This document shows, piece by piece, positions 18,180 through 27,938 of a stretch of DNA of 52,898 nt. The notes beneath the pieces were generated by a model. It did no database searches. It had not been told where the DNA came from and saw nothing but the letters and a program-made list of their open reading frames with translations. The number at the start of each line of letters is the position of its first letter. The stretch's first letter is position 1. The translations under genes and the position numbers were made by a program. Location: contig JAQGJH010000140.1 in assembly GCA_028290705.1 (NCBI GenBank), positions 1 through 52,898 on the forward strand, in the 5' to 3' direction. This DNA is from Hyphomicrobiales bacterium (GTDB lineage: Bacteria > Pseudomonadota > Alphaproteobacteria > Rhizobiales > Beijerinckiaceae).

Positions 18180-21113
18180 TCAATCCTTCGCCTGCGCGCC
18201 CACGATGCGTTCAAAGATCGACCGCACGTCTTCACGGGTTTCGGCAAGGACGTTCTCGAGCAGCTTGAAGTCCGGGAGACCGGCAGCCGAAGCGATGCGT
18301 CGAAGAACGCCGGCCGCCGCCTTGCCGGGATCGAAGGAGCCATCGGTCGCCAGCCGTATCATCTGCATCACGATCGTGTAGAGCCGGTGTGCTCCAGCGA
18401 GCTTCTCGGAATCGGACTCCGCGAGAAGCTGTTCTGCGCCAGCGCATTTCAAGACCAGTTGCGTTTCGACGTGCATGACGCCTGCGCACGAGGCGGCATG
18501 ACGCAATGTGAGGTACTGGGCGATGAATTCTATGTCCATCATACCGCCGCGTGCGAGCTTGAGGTCCCAGACGTCCGCATCGCCCTTTTCGGCGGCGATC
18601 AACATGCGCATGTCGTAGACGGATGCGCGAAGTTCAGCGGGCTCACGTGCGGCCGACAGCACGCTGCGGATGGATTGCGTCAGCTCGGCGCGGAGCGTCG
18701 CGTCGCCCGCGATGGTCCGCGCCCGCGTCAGCGCCATGTGCTCCCAGGTCTCGGCCTCGGTGAGCTGGTAGTCCATGAAGCTGCCGACATTGGTGGCCAG
18801 CGGCCCTTTGCCCCCCGAAGGGCGCAACCGCATGTCGACCTCATAGAGCCGCCCGCGTCGCGTCGCGACGGTGAGGGCTGACACGAGACGCTGGGTCAAC
18901 CGCGCGTAATATTGCGCGGCATGCAAAGGCTTGGCCCCATCCGAATCCGGATTTTCGGGATCGAAGTCGTAGAGCAGGATAAGATCAAGATCGGAGGTCG
19001 CCGTCATTTCGCGCGAGCCGAGCTTTCCCATGCCGACCACTGCGCAACGCCCTCCGGCGATCGTGCCATATTCAGCCGTAAAGTTTCGCTGCACCTGCTC
19101 GAGCGAAGCACGGACGAGGCTTGAGGCCAGCGCCGCATAGGGAGCGCCCGCGTCCACGGGATCGATCATTCCCGACAGGGTCCGAACGCCGATGAGGAAG
19201 GATTCCTCCTGCGCCATATCGCGAGCCCCGTCGAGAAACTCTTCGGTGCGTGCCGGCTCGCGCAACAGCCGGCGGGTGCGCTGGTCGTAATGATCTTCAT
19301 CGGAGCTCGCCTGCAGCATGGCGGGATCGATCGCAGCATCGAGCACATGCGGACGTTGTGCAATCACGTTGGCAAGGCGTGGCGCTCCTCCGAGAATGTC
19401 GCCGAAGAGATCGCGCACCGCGGCATTGCTCTTCAAGATCGAAAACAATTCGACGGCGGCAGGCATGCGGCCCAGTGCAGAGTCAAACGCTGCGAGCGCA
19501 GCATCGGGGTCTCCGCTGCCCGAGAACGATTCCAGCAAGGCCGGCACGAGCTCGGTCAGAACCTCACGCGCGCGCGCCGACTGGACGCCGGTCCGTCGGC
19601 CGAAGTGCCAGCCACGGATGGTTTCGGCGGCGCGCGAGGGCTCCACGAAACCGAGCGCCCGCAGCGTTTCGAGAGTCTCCGGATCGTCGGTGGAGCCGGT
19701 GAACACGAGACTGCCGCCCGTCGTGTCGAGCGCCGGTGCATGCTCGAACAAGCGCGCGTAATGCGTTTCGACTTTCGTGAGATGACCGATAAGCGCCGCG
19801 GCGAAGTGCTCCAGATCCGGAAATCCGCAGAAGCGCGCGAAGGACGCCAGTTGTTCGGCGGTGGATGGAAGTCTCTGGGTCTGCTCATCGGCGACCATCT
19901 GGAGGCGATGCTCGACGGTGCGCAAAAAGCCATAGGCGGCCGTGAGATCGGTCACGGCTTCCTCGGTGACCCATCCGTCGGCCGCCAGTTCCCGCAGCAT
20001 GTCGAGCGTTCGCGCACCGCGCAATTGCTTGCGGCGCCCGCCGAAGATGAGTTGCTGCGTCTGAACGAAGAATTCGATCTCCCGAATTCCGCCACGCCCG
20101 AGTTTCACGTCGTGCCCTGCGACCGCAACTTCGGCATGTCCACGCACGGCGTGAATTTGCCGCTTCATCGCATGGATGTCGGCGATCGAAGCATAGTCGA
20201 AATATTTGCGCCAGATGAAGGGCGCCAGATCAGCCAAAAATCTCAGGCCGATCGCCTTGTCGCCAGCGACCGGCCTCGCCTTGATGAGCGCCGCACGCTC
20301 CCAGTTCTGGCCGAGGTTTTCATAGTAGGAGAAGGCAGCGGGCAGCGAAATCGCCACCGCCGTGGAGCCGGGGTCTGGACGCAGGCGCAGGTCGACACGC
20401 AGGACGTAGCCATCGCCCGTGCGCTCTTGCAGAATGCGCGCGAGTGACTTGGTGATGCGTACGAACAACGGTCCGGGCTCCGATTCGTCCGGGAGGGATG
20501 CCGAAGCGGGATCGAAGAACACCACGAGATCGATGTCGCTCGAATAATTCAGTTCGCCCGCGCCATGCTTGCCGAGAGCCAGCACCACCACGCCGCAGTC
20601 GCGTTCGGGATCCTCCGGGTGAACGAGGACGAGCTTGCCGTCGGACGCGGCCTGGCGAACCAGGAACGACAAGGCCGTCGAAGCCATGCAATCGGCGAAG
20701 CGCGTCAAGGCCGACGTCACATCCATGACGTTCCACAGGCCACCGATGTCGGCGAGCGCAATCAGAAGCGCCGCCTCCTGCTTCGCCAGCCGCAACGTCC
20801 GCATCAATTCTGCTTCGTCGACTGTGGCCTTGGCTCGATCCACGGCCGTCTGCAAGCAGGCGTCCAGCCCCGCCTCGGGGGATTGCTTCAAGAGACGCGC
20901 CAGGCGCTCCGCGTCGCCGGTCGCCAGCCGCCAGAGATACGGCGAATGATCGGCCAGGCCGAGGAGAAGATTGCGCAGGCCGTCATGCTTGACGAGATCG
21001 GAGAGCCCGGCTTCCGTCGCGAGGAACTCGTCGAGCCGGTCGTTCGCGGTTTTCTCGTCGAAGAGGTACGGTGCCTTCCGGACGGCAGCTGCAAGGGAGT
21101 TCGGCTCGGTCAT
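18180..21113 (-). CDS. glnE: Bifunctional glutamine synthetase adenylyltransferase/deadenylase GlnE
   Basis: A 977-residue enzyme that adenylylates and de-adenylylates glutamine synthetase in answer to PII and glutamine. It has two nucleotidyltransferase halves. The N-terminal half has YSSDIDLVVFFD and RVDLRLRPDPGSTA (deadenylase); the C-terminal half has ATSDLDLILLYDFD and EVDMRLRPSGGKGPLA (adenylylase), each followed by a GlnD-type helical domain. Length and order match the family. The start overlaps the upstream kinase stop by 4 bases, as in other rhizobia where glnE follows this two-component pair. Confidence 0.96.
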   Translation of the reverse strand: MTEPNSLAAAVRKAPYLFDEKTANDRLDEFLATEAGLSDLVKHDGLRNLLLGLADHSPYLWRLATGDAERLARLLKQSPEAGLDACLQTAVDRAKATVDEAELMRTLRLAKQEAALLIALADIGGLWNVMDVTSALTRFADCMASTALSFLVRQAASDGKLVLVHPEDPERDCGVVVLALGKHGAGELNYSSDIDLVVFFDPASASLPDESEPGPLFVRITKSLARILQERTGDGYVLRVDLRLRPDPGSTAVAISLPAAFSYYENLGQNWERAALIKARPVAGDKAIGLRFLADLAPFIWRKYFDYASIADIHAMKRQIHAVRGHAEVAVAGHDVKLGRGGIREIEFFVQTQQLIFGGRRKQLRGARTLDMLRELAADGWVTEEAVTDLTAAYGFLRTVEHRLQMVADEQTQRLPSTAEQLASFARFCGFPDLEHFAAALIGHLTKVETHYARLFEHAPALDTTGGSLVFTGSTDDPETLETLRALGFVEPSRAAETIRGWHFGRRTGVQSARAREVLTELVPALLESFSGSGDPDAALAAFDSALGRMPAAVELFSILKSNAAVRDLFGDILGGAPRLANVIAQRPHVLDAAIDPAMLQASSDEDHYDQRTRRLLREPARTEEFLDGARDMAQEESFLIGVRTLSGMIDPVDAGAPYAALASSLVRASLEQVQRNFTAEYGTIAGGRCAVVGMGKLGSREMTATSDLDLILLYDFDPENPDSDGAKPLHAAQYYARLTQRLVSALTVATRRGRLYEVDMRLRPSGGKGPLATNVGSFMDYQLTEAETWEHMALTRARTIAGDATLRAELTQSIRSVLSAAREPAELRASVYDMRMLIAAEKGDADVWDLKLARGGMMDIEFIAQYLTLRHAASCAGVMHVETQLVLKCAGAEQLLAESDSEKLAGAHRLYTIVMQMIRLATDGSFDPGKAAAGVLRRIASAAGLPDFKLLENVLAETREDVRSIFERIVGAQAKD

Positions 21114-22567
21114 GTCGTGGCTTCCGGAAGCGCCTGCGGGACGTATCTTTCGTCACGCTCCGGCGCGCTCTTGAGTTTCAGTTTGGCGAGCGGAAGCGCG
21201 ATGACGACGCGCAGACCCGGCTGATTGTCTTCGATGCGCAAGGCGCCGCCGTGAAGTTTCGTGACCGCCACCGCCAGGGACAGCCCGAGGCCCGAGCCCG
21301 GACGAGAGCGCGATCCTTCGAGGCGCACGAAGCGGTCGAGCACGCGGGCGCGGTCGTCGGGCGCAATGCCCGGGCCGCGATCCGACACTTCGATCTCGAC
21401 GTTTGCTCCCGCTTTTCGCGCGACGAGGCGCACATCACCGGCTAGCCCGGCCGCCGTCTCGGTGCGGCCGTACTTCAGGGCATTGTCGACGAGGTTCGCG
21501 GTCGCCTGCCCGATGAGTTCTCGGTTGCCGAGAATTTGCAGGCCGGGCTCGGCCTCGATGGCGAGGATGGTGCCCTCTTCTTCGGCCAGTGGCTCGTAAA
21601 GTTCGCCCACGTCGCGCGCCATTTCCGCGACGTCGAACACCGCCATCTCGTCGCCCGTACCGCCCGCCTCGAGGCGTGCGATCATCAGCAGGGCGTTGAA
21701 GATGCGGATCAGGCTGTCGGAATCTTCGATCGTCTGTTCGATCGCGGCCCGATATTCCTCAGGGCTCTTCGCCGTGCGGAGCGCCTGCTCGGCGCCATTC
21801 CGCAGGCGCGTCAACGGCGTCTTCAGGTCGTGCGCGATATTGTCGGAAACTTCCTTCAGGCCCGCCATGAGTTCGGCGATCCGGTCGAGCATGGCGTTGA
21901 GATTGATGGCCAGCCGGTCCAGTTCGTCATTGCTTCCGGCAAGCGGAAGCCGCTGCGACAGGTCGCCATTCATGATGTTGCGCGCGGAGGCATTCATGCC
22001 GTCGACGCGCCGCAGGACGCGCCGCGCCACGAACAGGCCTCCGAGCGTGCCGATGACGATGAGCCAGCCGAGCGACGTGATTAGCGCCCGCCCCATGACG
22101 ACCCGCAAAGTCTCCCGGTCGCCGAGATCGCGGCCGACCGCGAGCCTGAAGCCACCCGGAAGGATGAAGATGCGCGCCAGCGCGCGGTGCCTCGCCTCGG
22201 CCTCGTCGGGCCTCCGATAGGCCGTTTCCGTCAGGCCCGGACGGTCCAGAGTGCCCGGCGGCAAGTCGCCGATGTTTCCGGCGATGGTCTGGCCGGCGAA
22301 GGTCGTCACGAGGTAGAGCGATGCGCCGGGCTGGCGCGTGCGTTGCTCGACGACATAGACCAGCCTTCGAATGCCCCCTTGGGTATATTGTTCGGACAGG
22401 CCGGTGATTTCAGCATCGATCGTCTGCGAGATCTGCTCGTCGATCAGGCCCTTCACGTTCCAGGCGATGCGGCCCAGCACGAGACCGGCCCCGATGGCGA
22501 ACACCACGAGGTAGGCGAGCGACAGCTTGAAGGCCGTCGTGCGGAAGAGCTTACCGAGAGCCGTCAC
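21110..22567 (-). CDS. Two-component sensor histidine kinase (HAMP type)
   Basis: A 485-residue kinase with two membrane helices (about residues 12-34 and 160-182) around a periplasmic domain of about 125 residues, then HAMP (about 180-235), HisKA with His246 in DNIAHDLKTPLTRL, and an HATPase with NLVDNALKYG, DRGPGIAPDD and GSGLGLSLAV. Its start overlaps the 3' end of the response regulator gene by 17 bp, so the two are a pair. The position between degP and glnE is conserved in rhizobia. The stimulus is unknown; an envelope signal is inferred from degP next door. Confidence 0.9.
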   Translation of the reverse strand: MTALGKLFRTTAFKLSLAYLVVFAIGAGLVLGRIAWNVKGLIDEQISQTIDAEITGLSEQYTQGGIRRLVYVVEQRTRQPGASLYLVTTFAGQTIAGNIGDLPPGTLDRPGLTETAYRRPDEAEARHRALARIFILPGGFRLAVGRDLGDRETLRVVMGRALITSLGWLIVIGTLGGLFVARRVLRRVDGMNASARNIMNGDLSQRLPLAGSNDELDRLAINLNAMLDRIAELMAGLKEVSDNIAHDLKTPLTRLRNGAEQALRTAKSPEEYRAAIEQTIEDSDSLIRIFNALLMIARLEAGGTGDEMAVFDVAEMARDVGELYEPLAEEEGTILAIEAEPGLQILGNRELIGQATANLVDNALKYGRTETAAGLAGDVRLVARKAGANVEIEVSDRGPGIAPDDRARVLDRFVRLEGSRSRPGSGLGLSLAVAVTKLHGGALRIEDNQPGLRVVIALPLAKLKLKSAPERDERYVPQALPEATT

Positions 22568-23243
22568 GGATCATGTATCCAGCGCCCCGAATGGTATGCA
22601 GCAGCGGCGTGTCGAAGCCCTTGTCGATCTTCGAACGCAATCGCGAGATATGAACGTCGATGACGTTGGTTTGCGGATCGAAGTGATAATCCCAGACGTT
22701 TTCGAGCAGCATGGTGCGGGTCACCACCTGGCCCGCGTGCTTCATCAGATACTCGAGCAGGCGGTACTCGCGAGGCTGCATCGCGATTTCCCGGCCATTG
22801 CGGGTGAGCTTGTGCGAAAGCCGATCGAGCTCGAGCCCGCCGACGCGATAGACCGTTGGTTCGGCCGCACCATTGCCCCGCCGGCGCGCCAGAACTTCCA
22901 CGCGCGCGAGCAATTCGGAAAAGGCATAGGGCTTGGCGAGGTAATCGTCGCCGCCCGCGCGCAGGCCCTTGACCCGATCGTCGACCTGGCCGAGCGCGGA
23001 GAGAATGAGGACGGGCGTCTCGACTTTCTGCTCGCGCAAGCCGCCGATCAATGAAAGTCCATCGAGCTTGGGCAGCATTCGGTCGACGATGAGCACGTCA
23101 TATGTGCCATCGCGCGCCATGGCGTACCCGTCGAGACCATCGGCCGCGTGGTCGGCCACGTGACCGGCTTCCCGGAACGCCTTCGTCAGATAGGCTGCGG
23201 CTTCCACGTCGTCTTCGATGATCAAAATGCGCATGTCCGGCAT
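22551..23243 (-). CDS. OmpR/PhoB-family response regulator
   Basis: A 230-residue regulator with a receiver domain (phospho-acceptor Asp54 in LIVDRMLPKLDG, Lys in YLAKPYAF) and a C-terminal winged helix (EYRLLEYLMKHAGQVVTRTMLLENVWDY; VIDVHISRLRSKID). The ATG at 23243 has AAGGAAG about 8 bases upstream. It is separated from degP by a strong terminator, so this pair and glnE have their own transcription start, presumably in the short gap of about 25 bp that follows the terminator or inside it. Confidence 0.92.
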   Translation of the reverse strand: MPDMRILIIEDDVEAAAYLTKAFREAGHVADHAADGLDGYAMARDGTYDVLIVDRMLPKLDGLSLIGGLREQKVETPVLILSALGQVDDRVKGLRAGGDDYLAKPYAFSELLARVEVLARRRGNGAAEPTVYRVGGLELDRLSHKLTRNGREIAMQPREYRLLEYLMKHAGQVVTRTMLLENVWDYHFDPQTNVIDVHISRLRSKIDKGFDTPLLHTIRGAGYMIRDGSR

Positions 23244-23262
23244 GATAGCGCTTCCTTTGCGA

Positions 23263-23295
23263 AAACGGCAGGCTGCATGTTGCAGCCTGCCGTTT
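23263..23295 (-). terminator. Rho-independent terminator of degP
   Basis: A perfect 15-bp inverted repeat (23263-23277 and 23281-23295) with a 3-base loop. The core arm is CGGCAGGCTGCA, flanked by an A run on the left and a T run on the right, so on the minus strand the hairpin ends in TTTT just after degP. Its symmetry would also allow function on the plus strand. It lies 26 bp past the degP stop. Confidence 0.88.
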
Positions 23296-23321
23296 CATCG
23301 GCACGAGCTGACGGGCGACGA

Positions 23322-24848
23322 TCAGCCGGTGGCGAGCGCCACGAAGCGGGTCGTATCGCCGGTCTTCACGCGCAGCAGGAGGGCGCGGCGTCCGTCCTTC
23401 TTGACGGCGGCCAGCGCCGCCGTGACGTCGGAGGGGCGCGCAACAGGCTGGCCTGCGGCTTCGACGATCACATCCCCCTGCTTCAAGCCCTTCTGGGCGG
23501 CGACGGAATCCGGCTCGACTTCGGCGATGACGACGCCGTCTCGACCCGCCCCCTCGACCGCAGTCGCGGGCGCCAGCGTCAGGCCCAGGCCCGTGAAAGC
23601 GTTGCGCTCCGACTGTGTCGGCGCCCGGTCGGCGCGCTGCTGCTGCTCGTTCGGCAGGTTGCCGAGACGCACGTCCGCGGTCCGCTCCGATCCTGCGCGG
23701 AGGTACGTGACCTTGACCGTCCGGTTCGGGCCGAAGGCCGCGATCTTGCGGGCCAGCTCACGCGGCGTTTCAATTCGCTGTCCCTCGACCGCCACGATGA
23801 TGTCGCCCGATCGAATGCCAGCGGCCCCAGCCGGAGATCCGGACTGCAGGTCCGCCACCAGCGCACCCTCGGCGGTCTTTGCCCCGAGGCTGTCGGCGAT
23901 TTCCTGCGTCACTGGTTGGATCTGCACACCGATCCAGCCACGCGCCACGGTACCGTTCTCACGCAACGAGTCGATCACGCCGCGCGCCACCTCCGAGGGA
24001 ATGGCGAAGCCGATGCCGACGCTGCCGCCCGACGGCGAGAAGATGGCGGTGTTCACGCCCACGACCTCGCCCTGCAGGTTGAAGGTCGGGCCGCCGGAAT
24101 TGCCGCGGTTCACCGAAGCATCGATCTGCAGGAAGTCGTCGTAGGGGCCGGCGCCAATGTCGCGGCCACGCGCCGAGATGATGCCGGAGGTGACCGTTCC
24201 GCCGAGACCGAACGGATTGCCGACTGCGATCACCCAATCGCCGACGCGCGGCGTGCCGCCCGCGAAGGACACGAAGGGATATTTTCCGCTGTCCTTGATC
24301 TTCAACAGCGCCAGATCGGTGCGCGGGTCGGAGCCGACCACGTCGGCCGCCACCGTGCGTCCGTCGTCCATGGTCAGCGTGACTTCGCTGGCCTTGTCGA
24401 TCACGTGGTTGTTGGTGACGACGTAACCGTCGGCCGAGATGATGAACCCCGAGCCCTGTGCCTGGCCGCTGCGCGGGCGCTGCTGACGCGGAAACGGCGA
24501 ATTCTCGCCGCCGAAGCGACGGAAGAACCGCTCCAGCGGGTCACCGGGCCGAAGCTGTGGAATGCTGGGCTCGGCTTGTTCGGAGCCTGCCTCCGTCACC
24601 CGGACCTTGACCGACACGACGGCGCCACGAACCTTGTCGACGACGTCGGCGAAGGAGTTCGGGCTGTTTTGCAGGATGGCCGGGGACTGGGCCTGTGCGG
24701 CGGGCGGCGAAAAGGCGCCCTCATGCGCGAGGCCGCCGGCGGCAGCCAACGCGACCGCGCCCAGCACCGTGGCGCGAAAAGCGGGACGCGAAACTGAGTT
24801 CCGCAGGCGGCTCGAGAGTGTTTCTGTCTTCTGAGCGGGGTCAGACAT
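23322..24848 (-). CDS. degP: Do-family periplasmic serine endoprotease (DegP/DegQ-like)
   Basis: A 508-residue protease/chaperone of the envelope. The N-terminal basic segment and hydrophobic stretch (ATVLGAVALAAAGGL, residues 26-40) ending near AQAQ form a signal peptide. The trypsin-like domain has the triad His148 (NNHVID), Asp178 (RTDLALL) and Ser251 (GNSGGPTF). Two PDZ domains follow at about 285-375 and 405-500. I chose ATG 24848, with GGAG 6 bases upstream; ATG 24860 is an alternative. It lies between the ccm genes and a two-component pair, as in other rhizobia. Confidence 0.93.
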   Translation of the reverse strand: MSDPAQKTETLSSRLRNSVSRPAFRATVLGAVALAAAGGLAHEGAFSPPAAQAQSPAILQNSPNSFADVVDKVRGAVVSVKVRVTEAGSEQAEPSIPQLRPGDPLERFFRRFGGENSPFPRQQRPRSGQAQGSGFIISADGYVVTNNHVIDKASEVTLTMDDGRTVAADVVGSDPRTDLALLKIKDSGKYPFVSFAGGTPRVGDWVIAVGNPFGLGGTVTSGIISARGRDIGAGPYDDFLQIDASVNRGNSGGPTFNLQGEVVGVNTAIFSPSGGSVGIGFAIPSEVARGVIDSLRENGTVARGWIGVQIQPVTQEIADSLGAKTAEGALVADLQSGSPAGAAGIRSGDIIVAVEGQRIETPRELARKIAAFGPNRTVKVTYLRAGSERTADVRLGNLPNEQQQRADRAPTQSERNAFTGLGLTLAPATAVEGAGRDGVVIAEVEPDSVAAQKGLKQGDVIVEAAGQPVARPSDVTAALAAVKKDGRRALLLRVKTGDTTRFVALATG

Positions 24849-24916
24849 GGCGTGCTCCATCTTCTGGATCGAAATCCGGGCGGCCGATCTCTCGGCCCTT
24901 GGAGTGGAAGATGGAG

Positions 24917-24941
24917 AACTCCGGCTTACGCGCCCATTTCC
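24917..24941 (-). promoter_or_regulatory. Possible ECF (EcfG/RpoE-type) promoter of degP
   Basis: On the minus strand GGAAA (24937-24941) is followed after 17 bases by GTT (24917-24919). The consensus for alphaproteobacterial general-stress and RpoE-like sigma factors is GGAAC-N16-CGTT, so two bases differ. It lies about 69 bp before the degP start in the only gap of that transcript. Confidence 0.3.
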
Positions 24942-24977
24942 GGCGCATGAAAGATTTTTAACGTGGAGAGCGTCGCC

Positions 24978-25448
24978 TCAGCGCTTTTCGCCGGGCGCTT
25001 TGCCAACGATGGCGGCGATCTGCTGCCGCTCGACCTCCGTGAGCTCCACTGCGGATTCCGGCTCCCGGCGGCGACGCGCGAGGAGCAGCAGGGCTCCGGC
25101 CCCGAGCAGCAGCACGGCCGCGGGGGTCAGCCAGAGCAGCAGGGTGCCGGTCTTGAACGGCGGTCGCAGCAGGATGAAATCGCCGTATCGCCGAACCAGA
25201 TAGTCCCGCACCTCTGTGTCGCTGTCGCCGGCCTGCAGCCGCTCGCGGACGATGATCCGCAGGTCGCGGGCGAGCGGCGCGTCGGAGTCGTCGATCGACT
25301 GATTCTGGCAGACCAGGCAGCGCAGTTCGGTGGAAATGTCGCGCGCACGCGTCTCGAGCTTCGGATCCTTCAGGATCTCGTCGGGTTGCACGGCCCATGC
25401 CGCTGCCGGAACCACAACGAGGAAGAGCGCAAGGATGAGACGAAGCAT
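24978..25448 (-). CDS. ccmH: Cytochrome c-type biogenesis protein CcmH (CycL)
   Basis: A 156-residue thiol-redox subunit that reduces apocytochrome c for heme attachment. It has a signal peptide (about residues 1-19), the hallmark LRCLVCQNQ motif with Cys44 and Cys47 and a following three-helix region, then a membrane helix (about 102-122) and a short cytosolic tail. Only 3 bp separate it from ccmF. It is the last ccm gene before degP. Confidence 0.95.
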   Translation of the reverse strand: MLRLILALFLVVVPAAAWAVQPDEILKDPKLETRARDISTELRCLVCQNQSIDDSDAPLARDLRIIVRERLQAGDSDTEVRDYLVRRYGDFILLRPPFKTGTLLLWLTPAAVLLLGAGALLLLARRRREPESAVELTEVERQQIAAIVGKAPGEKR

Positions 25449-25451
25449 CGC

Positions 25452-27440
25452 CTACTCCGCCGGTTGAGGGCTGGCGCGAACGGGCGTGCGGACCTTCGCC
25501 CGCTTGGCGATGCCGATGCGCAGACGTCGATCCGCCAGCGACAGCAATCCGCCCAGCGACATGACGAGCCCGCCGATCCAGATCAGCGCCACGTACGGCT
25601 TCCAGTACAGCCGAACGTCGACCGCGCCGCCGTCATGCTGGTCAGCCATGTTCATGTAGATCTGGCCGAGGCCGAGCGTGACGATGCCGGCCTCCGTCCT
25701 CATCGTCTGTCGAGCGGCGAAATTGCGGCGCGACGGATTGATCTGGGCGACTTCCCTGCCGCCCGACAACACGCTCGAATGCGCCACCCATTCGCGATAA
25801 TTCGAACCCGTGCGGGGCTCGATGCTGCGGATCACGACCTGATACGGACCGACCTCGATCGGCTCGCCGACCTTGGCGGTGACGATGCGCTCAACGCCCC
25901 ATTGCGTCGCCGCCAAACCGAACAAGGTCAGGCCGACGCCCGCATGCGCGAAAGCAGTTCCCCAGGAGGAGCGCGGAAGGCCGCGCGCGCGGGCGAACAT
26001 CACCGACGCCGGCACACCGCGCCCGGCAATGCGGCTCGCCACCTCGACGAAGGCTCCCACGATGCAGTAAAGCGCGAGCCCGCAGAGAAGCGGCGCGACG
26101 ACCGAGCCGCCACGCATCGCATAAAGCGCCAGCGCGCCGACGCCGCCGATGGCTGCGGCCAGCGTCAGGCGCTGGGCGGCGCCGAGCAGATCGCCGCGCT
26201 TCCACGCCAGCATCTGGCCGATCGGCATGGCGAGGACGATCGGAATGAACAAGGGTCCGAAAGTCAGATTGAAGAAGGGCGCGCCGACGGAAATTTTCTC
26301 GCCCGTGACGGCTTCGAGCGCGAGCGGGTACAGGGTGCCGACGAAGACCGTCGCGCAGCTCGTGGTTAGCAGCAGATTGTTGAGCACCAGCGCACCCTCG
26401 CGCGACACCGGCGCGAAGATCCCACCGGGCTTCAAGGCTGAAGCGCGCAATGCGAAGAGAGCCAGCGAGCCGCCGATGAAGGCGATCAGGATGATGAGAA
26501 TGAACACGCCACGCTGTGGATCCGTGGCGAAGGCGTGCACCGAGGTGAGAACGCCCGAGCGCACCAGAAAGGTGCCGAGCAGCGAAAGGGAGAAAGCCAG
26601 GATGGCGAGGAAGATCGTCCAGATCTTCAGAGCATCGCGCTTTTCCATGACGGCGGCGGAATGCAGCAGCGCCGTTCCGGCGAGCCATGGCATCAGAGAG
26701 GCATTCTCGACCGGATCCCAGAACCAGAAGCCGCCCCAGCCCAGCGTGTAATAGGCCCAGTAGGAACCCATGGCGATGCCGAGCGTCAGGAAGATCCAGG
26801 CGATCAAGGTCCAGGGGCGGACATAGCGCGCCCAGGCGGAATCGATCCGGCCCGAGATCAGCGCAGCGGCCGCGAACGAGAAGGTGATCGAGAAACCGAC
26901 ATAGCCGACGTAGAGCAATGGCGGATGAATGGCGAGGCCGGGATCCTGCAGCAACGGATTCAGGTCGCGGCCTTCCAGCGGCGGCACGGCGATGCGGGCG
27001 AAGGGGTTCGAGGTGAACAGGACGAACAACAGGAAGGCCGCGGCGATCCACGACTGCACGGCCAGCACCAGCGCGCGCAGATCTTCCGGCATGCTGCGGG
27101 CAAAGATCGCCACCATCGCGCCGAACAGCGCGAGGATCAGCACCCAGAGCAGCATCGATCCTTCGTGATTGCCCCAGACTCCCGAGATCTTGTAGATCAT
27201 CGGCTTGGCCGAATGCGAGTTCTCGAAGACGTTCACGAGCGAGAAGTCCGAGACCACGTAGGCGTAGGTCAGCGCCGCGAACGACAGGCCGATCAGCAGG
27301 AATTGCAACACGGCCGCGGGCCGCGCCATCGCCATCAACGGGCCGTCGTGGCGCAGCGCTCCGACGAGCGGCAGAACGCCCTGCACGATCGCGAGCGCGA
27401 GTGCGAGGACCAATGCGTAGTGCCCGATCTCGACGATCAT
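25452..27440 (-). CDS. ccmF: Cytochrome c-type biogenesis protein CcmF (CycK), heme lyase core
   Basis: A 662-residue polytopic membrane protein that, with CcmH and CcmI, attaches heme to apocytochrome c. It shows the tryptophan-rich WWD signature GWGGFWFWDPVENASLMPWL near residue 230-250, conserved periplasmic His residues and a large C-terminal periplasmic segment before the last helix. The length is normal for the family. It is followed at 3 bp by ccmH and preceded at 28 bp by ccmE. Confidence 0.96.
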   Translation of the reverse strand: MIVEIGHYALVLALALAIVQGVLPLVGALRHDGPLMAMARPAAVLQFLLIGLSFAALTYAYVVSDFSLVNVFENSHSAKPMIYKISGVWGNHEGSMLLWVLILALFGAMVAIFARSMPEDLRALVLAVQSWIAAAFLLFVLFTSNPFARIAVPPLEGRDLNPLLQDPGLAIHPPLLYVGYVGFSITFSFAAAALISGRIDSAWARYVRPWTLIAWIFLTLGIAMGSYWAYYTLGWGGFWFWDPVENASLMPWLAGTALLHSAAVMEKRDALKIWTIFLAILAFSLSLLGTFLVRSGVLTSVHAFATDPQRGVFILIILIAFIGGSLALFALRASALKPGGIFAPVSREGALVLNNLLLTTSCATVFVGTLYPLALEAVTGEKISVGAPFFNLTFGPLFIPIVLAMPIGQMLAWKRGDLLGAAQRLTLAAAIGGVGALALYAMRGGSVVAPLLCGLALYCIVGAFVEVASRIAGRGVPASVMFARARGLPRSSWGTAFAHAGVGLTLFGLAATQWGVERIVTAKVGEPIEVGPYQVVIRSIEPRTGSNYREWVAHSSVLSGGREVAQINPSRRNFAARQTMRTEAGIVTLGLGQIYMNMADQHDGGAVDVRLYWKPYVALIWIGGLVMSLGGLLSLADRRLRIGIAKRAKVRTPVRASPQPAE

Positions 27441-27468
27441 GATCGCGTCCCCGGCGTGATGATGCGCT

Positions 27469-27936
27469 TCATTTGGCTGGCGCCCCGCTGGTCCCGGCCG
27501 CTTCGCCGTTGTGCTGCCAGACGCCCTGCTTCTTCAGGCTGTCGGCGAGTTCGCGCGGCATGTAGTTCTCGTCGTGCTTGGCGAGCACGCTGTCGGCCTT
27601 GAACTGCGCACCTGCCAACAGGCCCTCGGCGACGACGCCCTGCCCCTCGCGGAACAGATCGGGAAGCAGCCCCGTATAGCTCACCTTCACCTCACCGAGC
27701 GTGTCGGCGATGACGAAGTCGACGTTGCGGCCGTCGGTCCGGTTCACACTGCCGGGCTTCACCAATCCGCCGATGCGCAACCGGGTGTTGGGCGGCAGGT
27801 TTTTGGCGGCGAGTTCACCAGGCGTCACGAAGAACACTACGCCGTCGCGCATGGCGTAGAGGCCAAGGCCGACCGCGATGGCCACCACGGCGAGCGCGCA
27901 AGAGATGAGAGTGAGGCGTCGGCCCTTGCGGGTCAT
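27469..27936 (-). CDS. ccmE: Cytochrome c maturation heme chaperone CcmE (CycJ)
   Basis: A 155-residue periplasm-facing heme chaperone. An N-terminal membrane anchor (about residues 8-27) precedes an OB-fold domain. The heme-binding site AKHDENYMP gives the covalent His121 and the Tyr125 ligand. ATG 27936 follows the ccmI stop by 2 bp; the frame is open to 28089 but that extension lies inside ccmI and is arginine/cysteine-rich. Confidence 0.95.
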   Translation of the reverse strand: MTRKGRRLTLISCALAVVAIAVGLGLYAMRDGVVFFVTPGELAAKNLPPNTRLRIGGLVKPGSVNRTDGRNVDFVIADTLGEVKVSYTGLLPDLFREGQGVVAEGLLAGAQFKADSVLAKHDENYMPRELADSLKKQGVWQHNGEAAGTSGAPAK

Positions 27937-27938
27937 GG

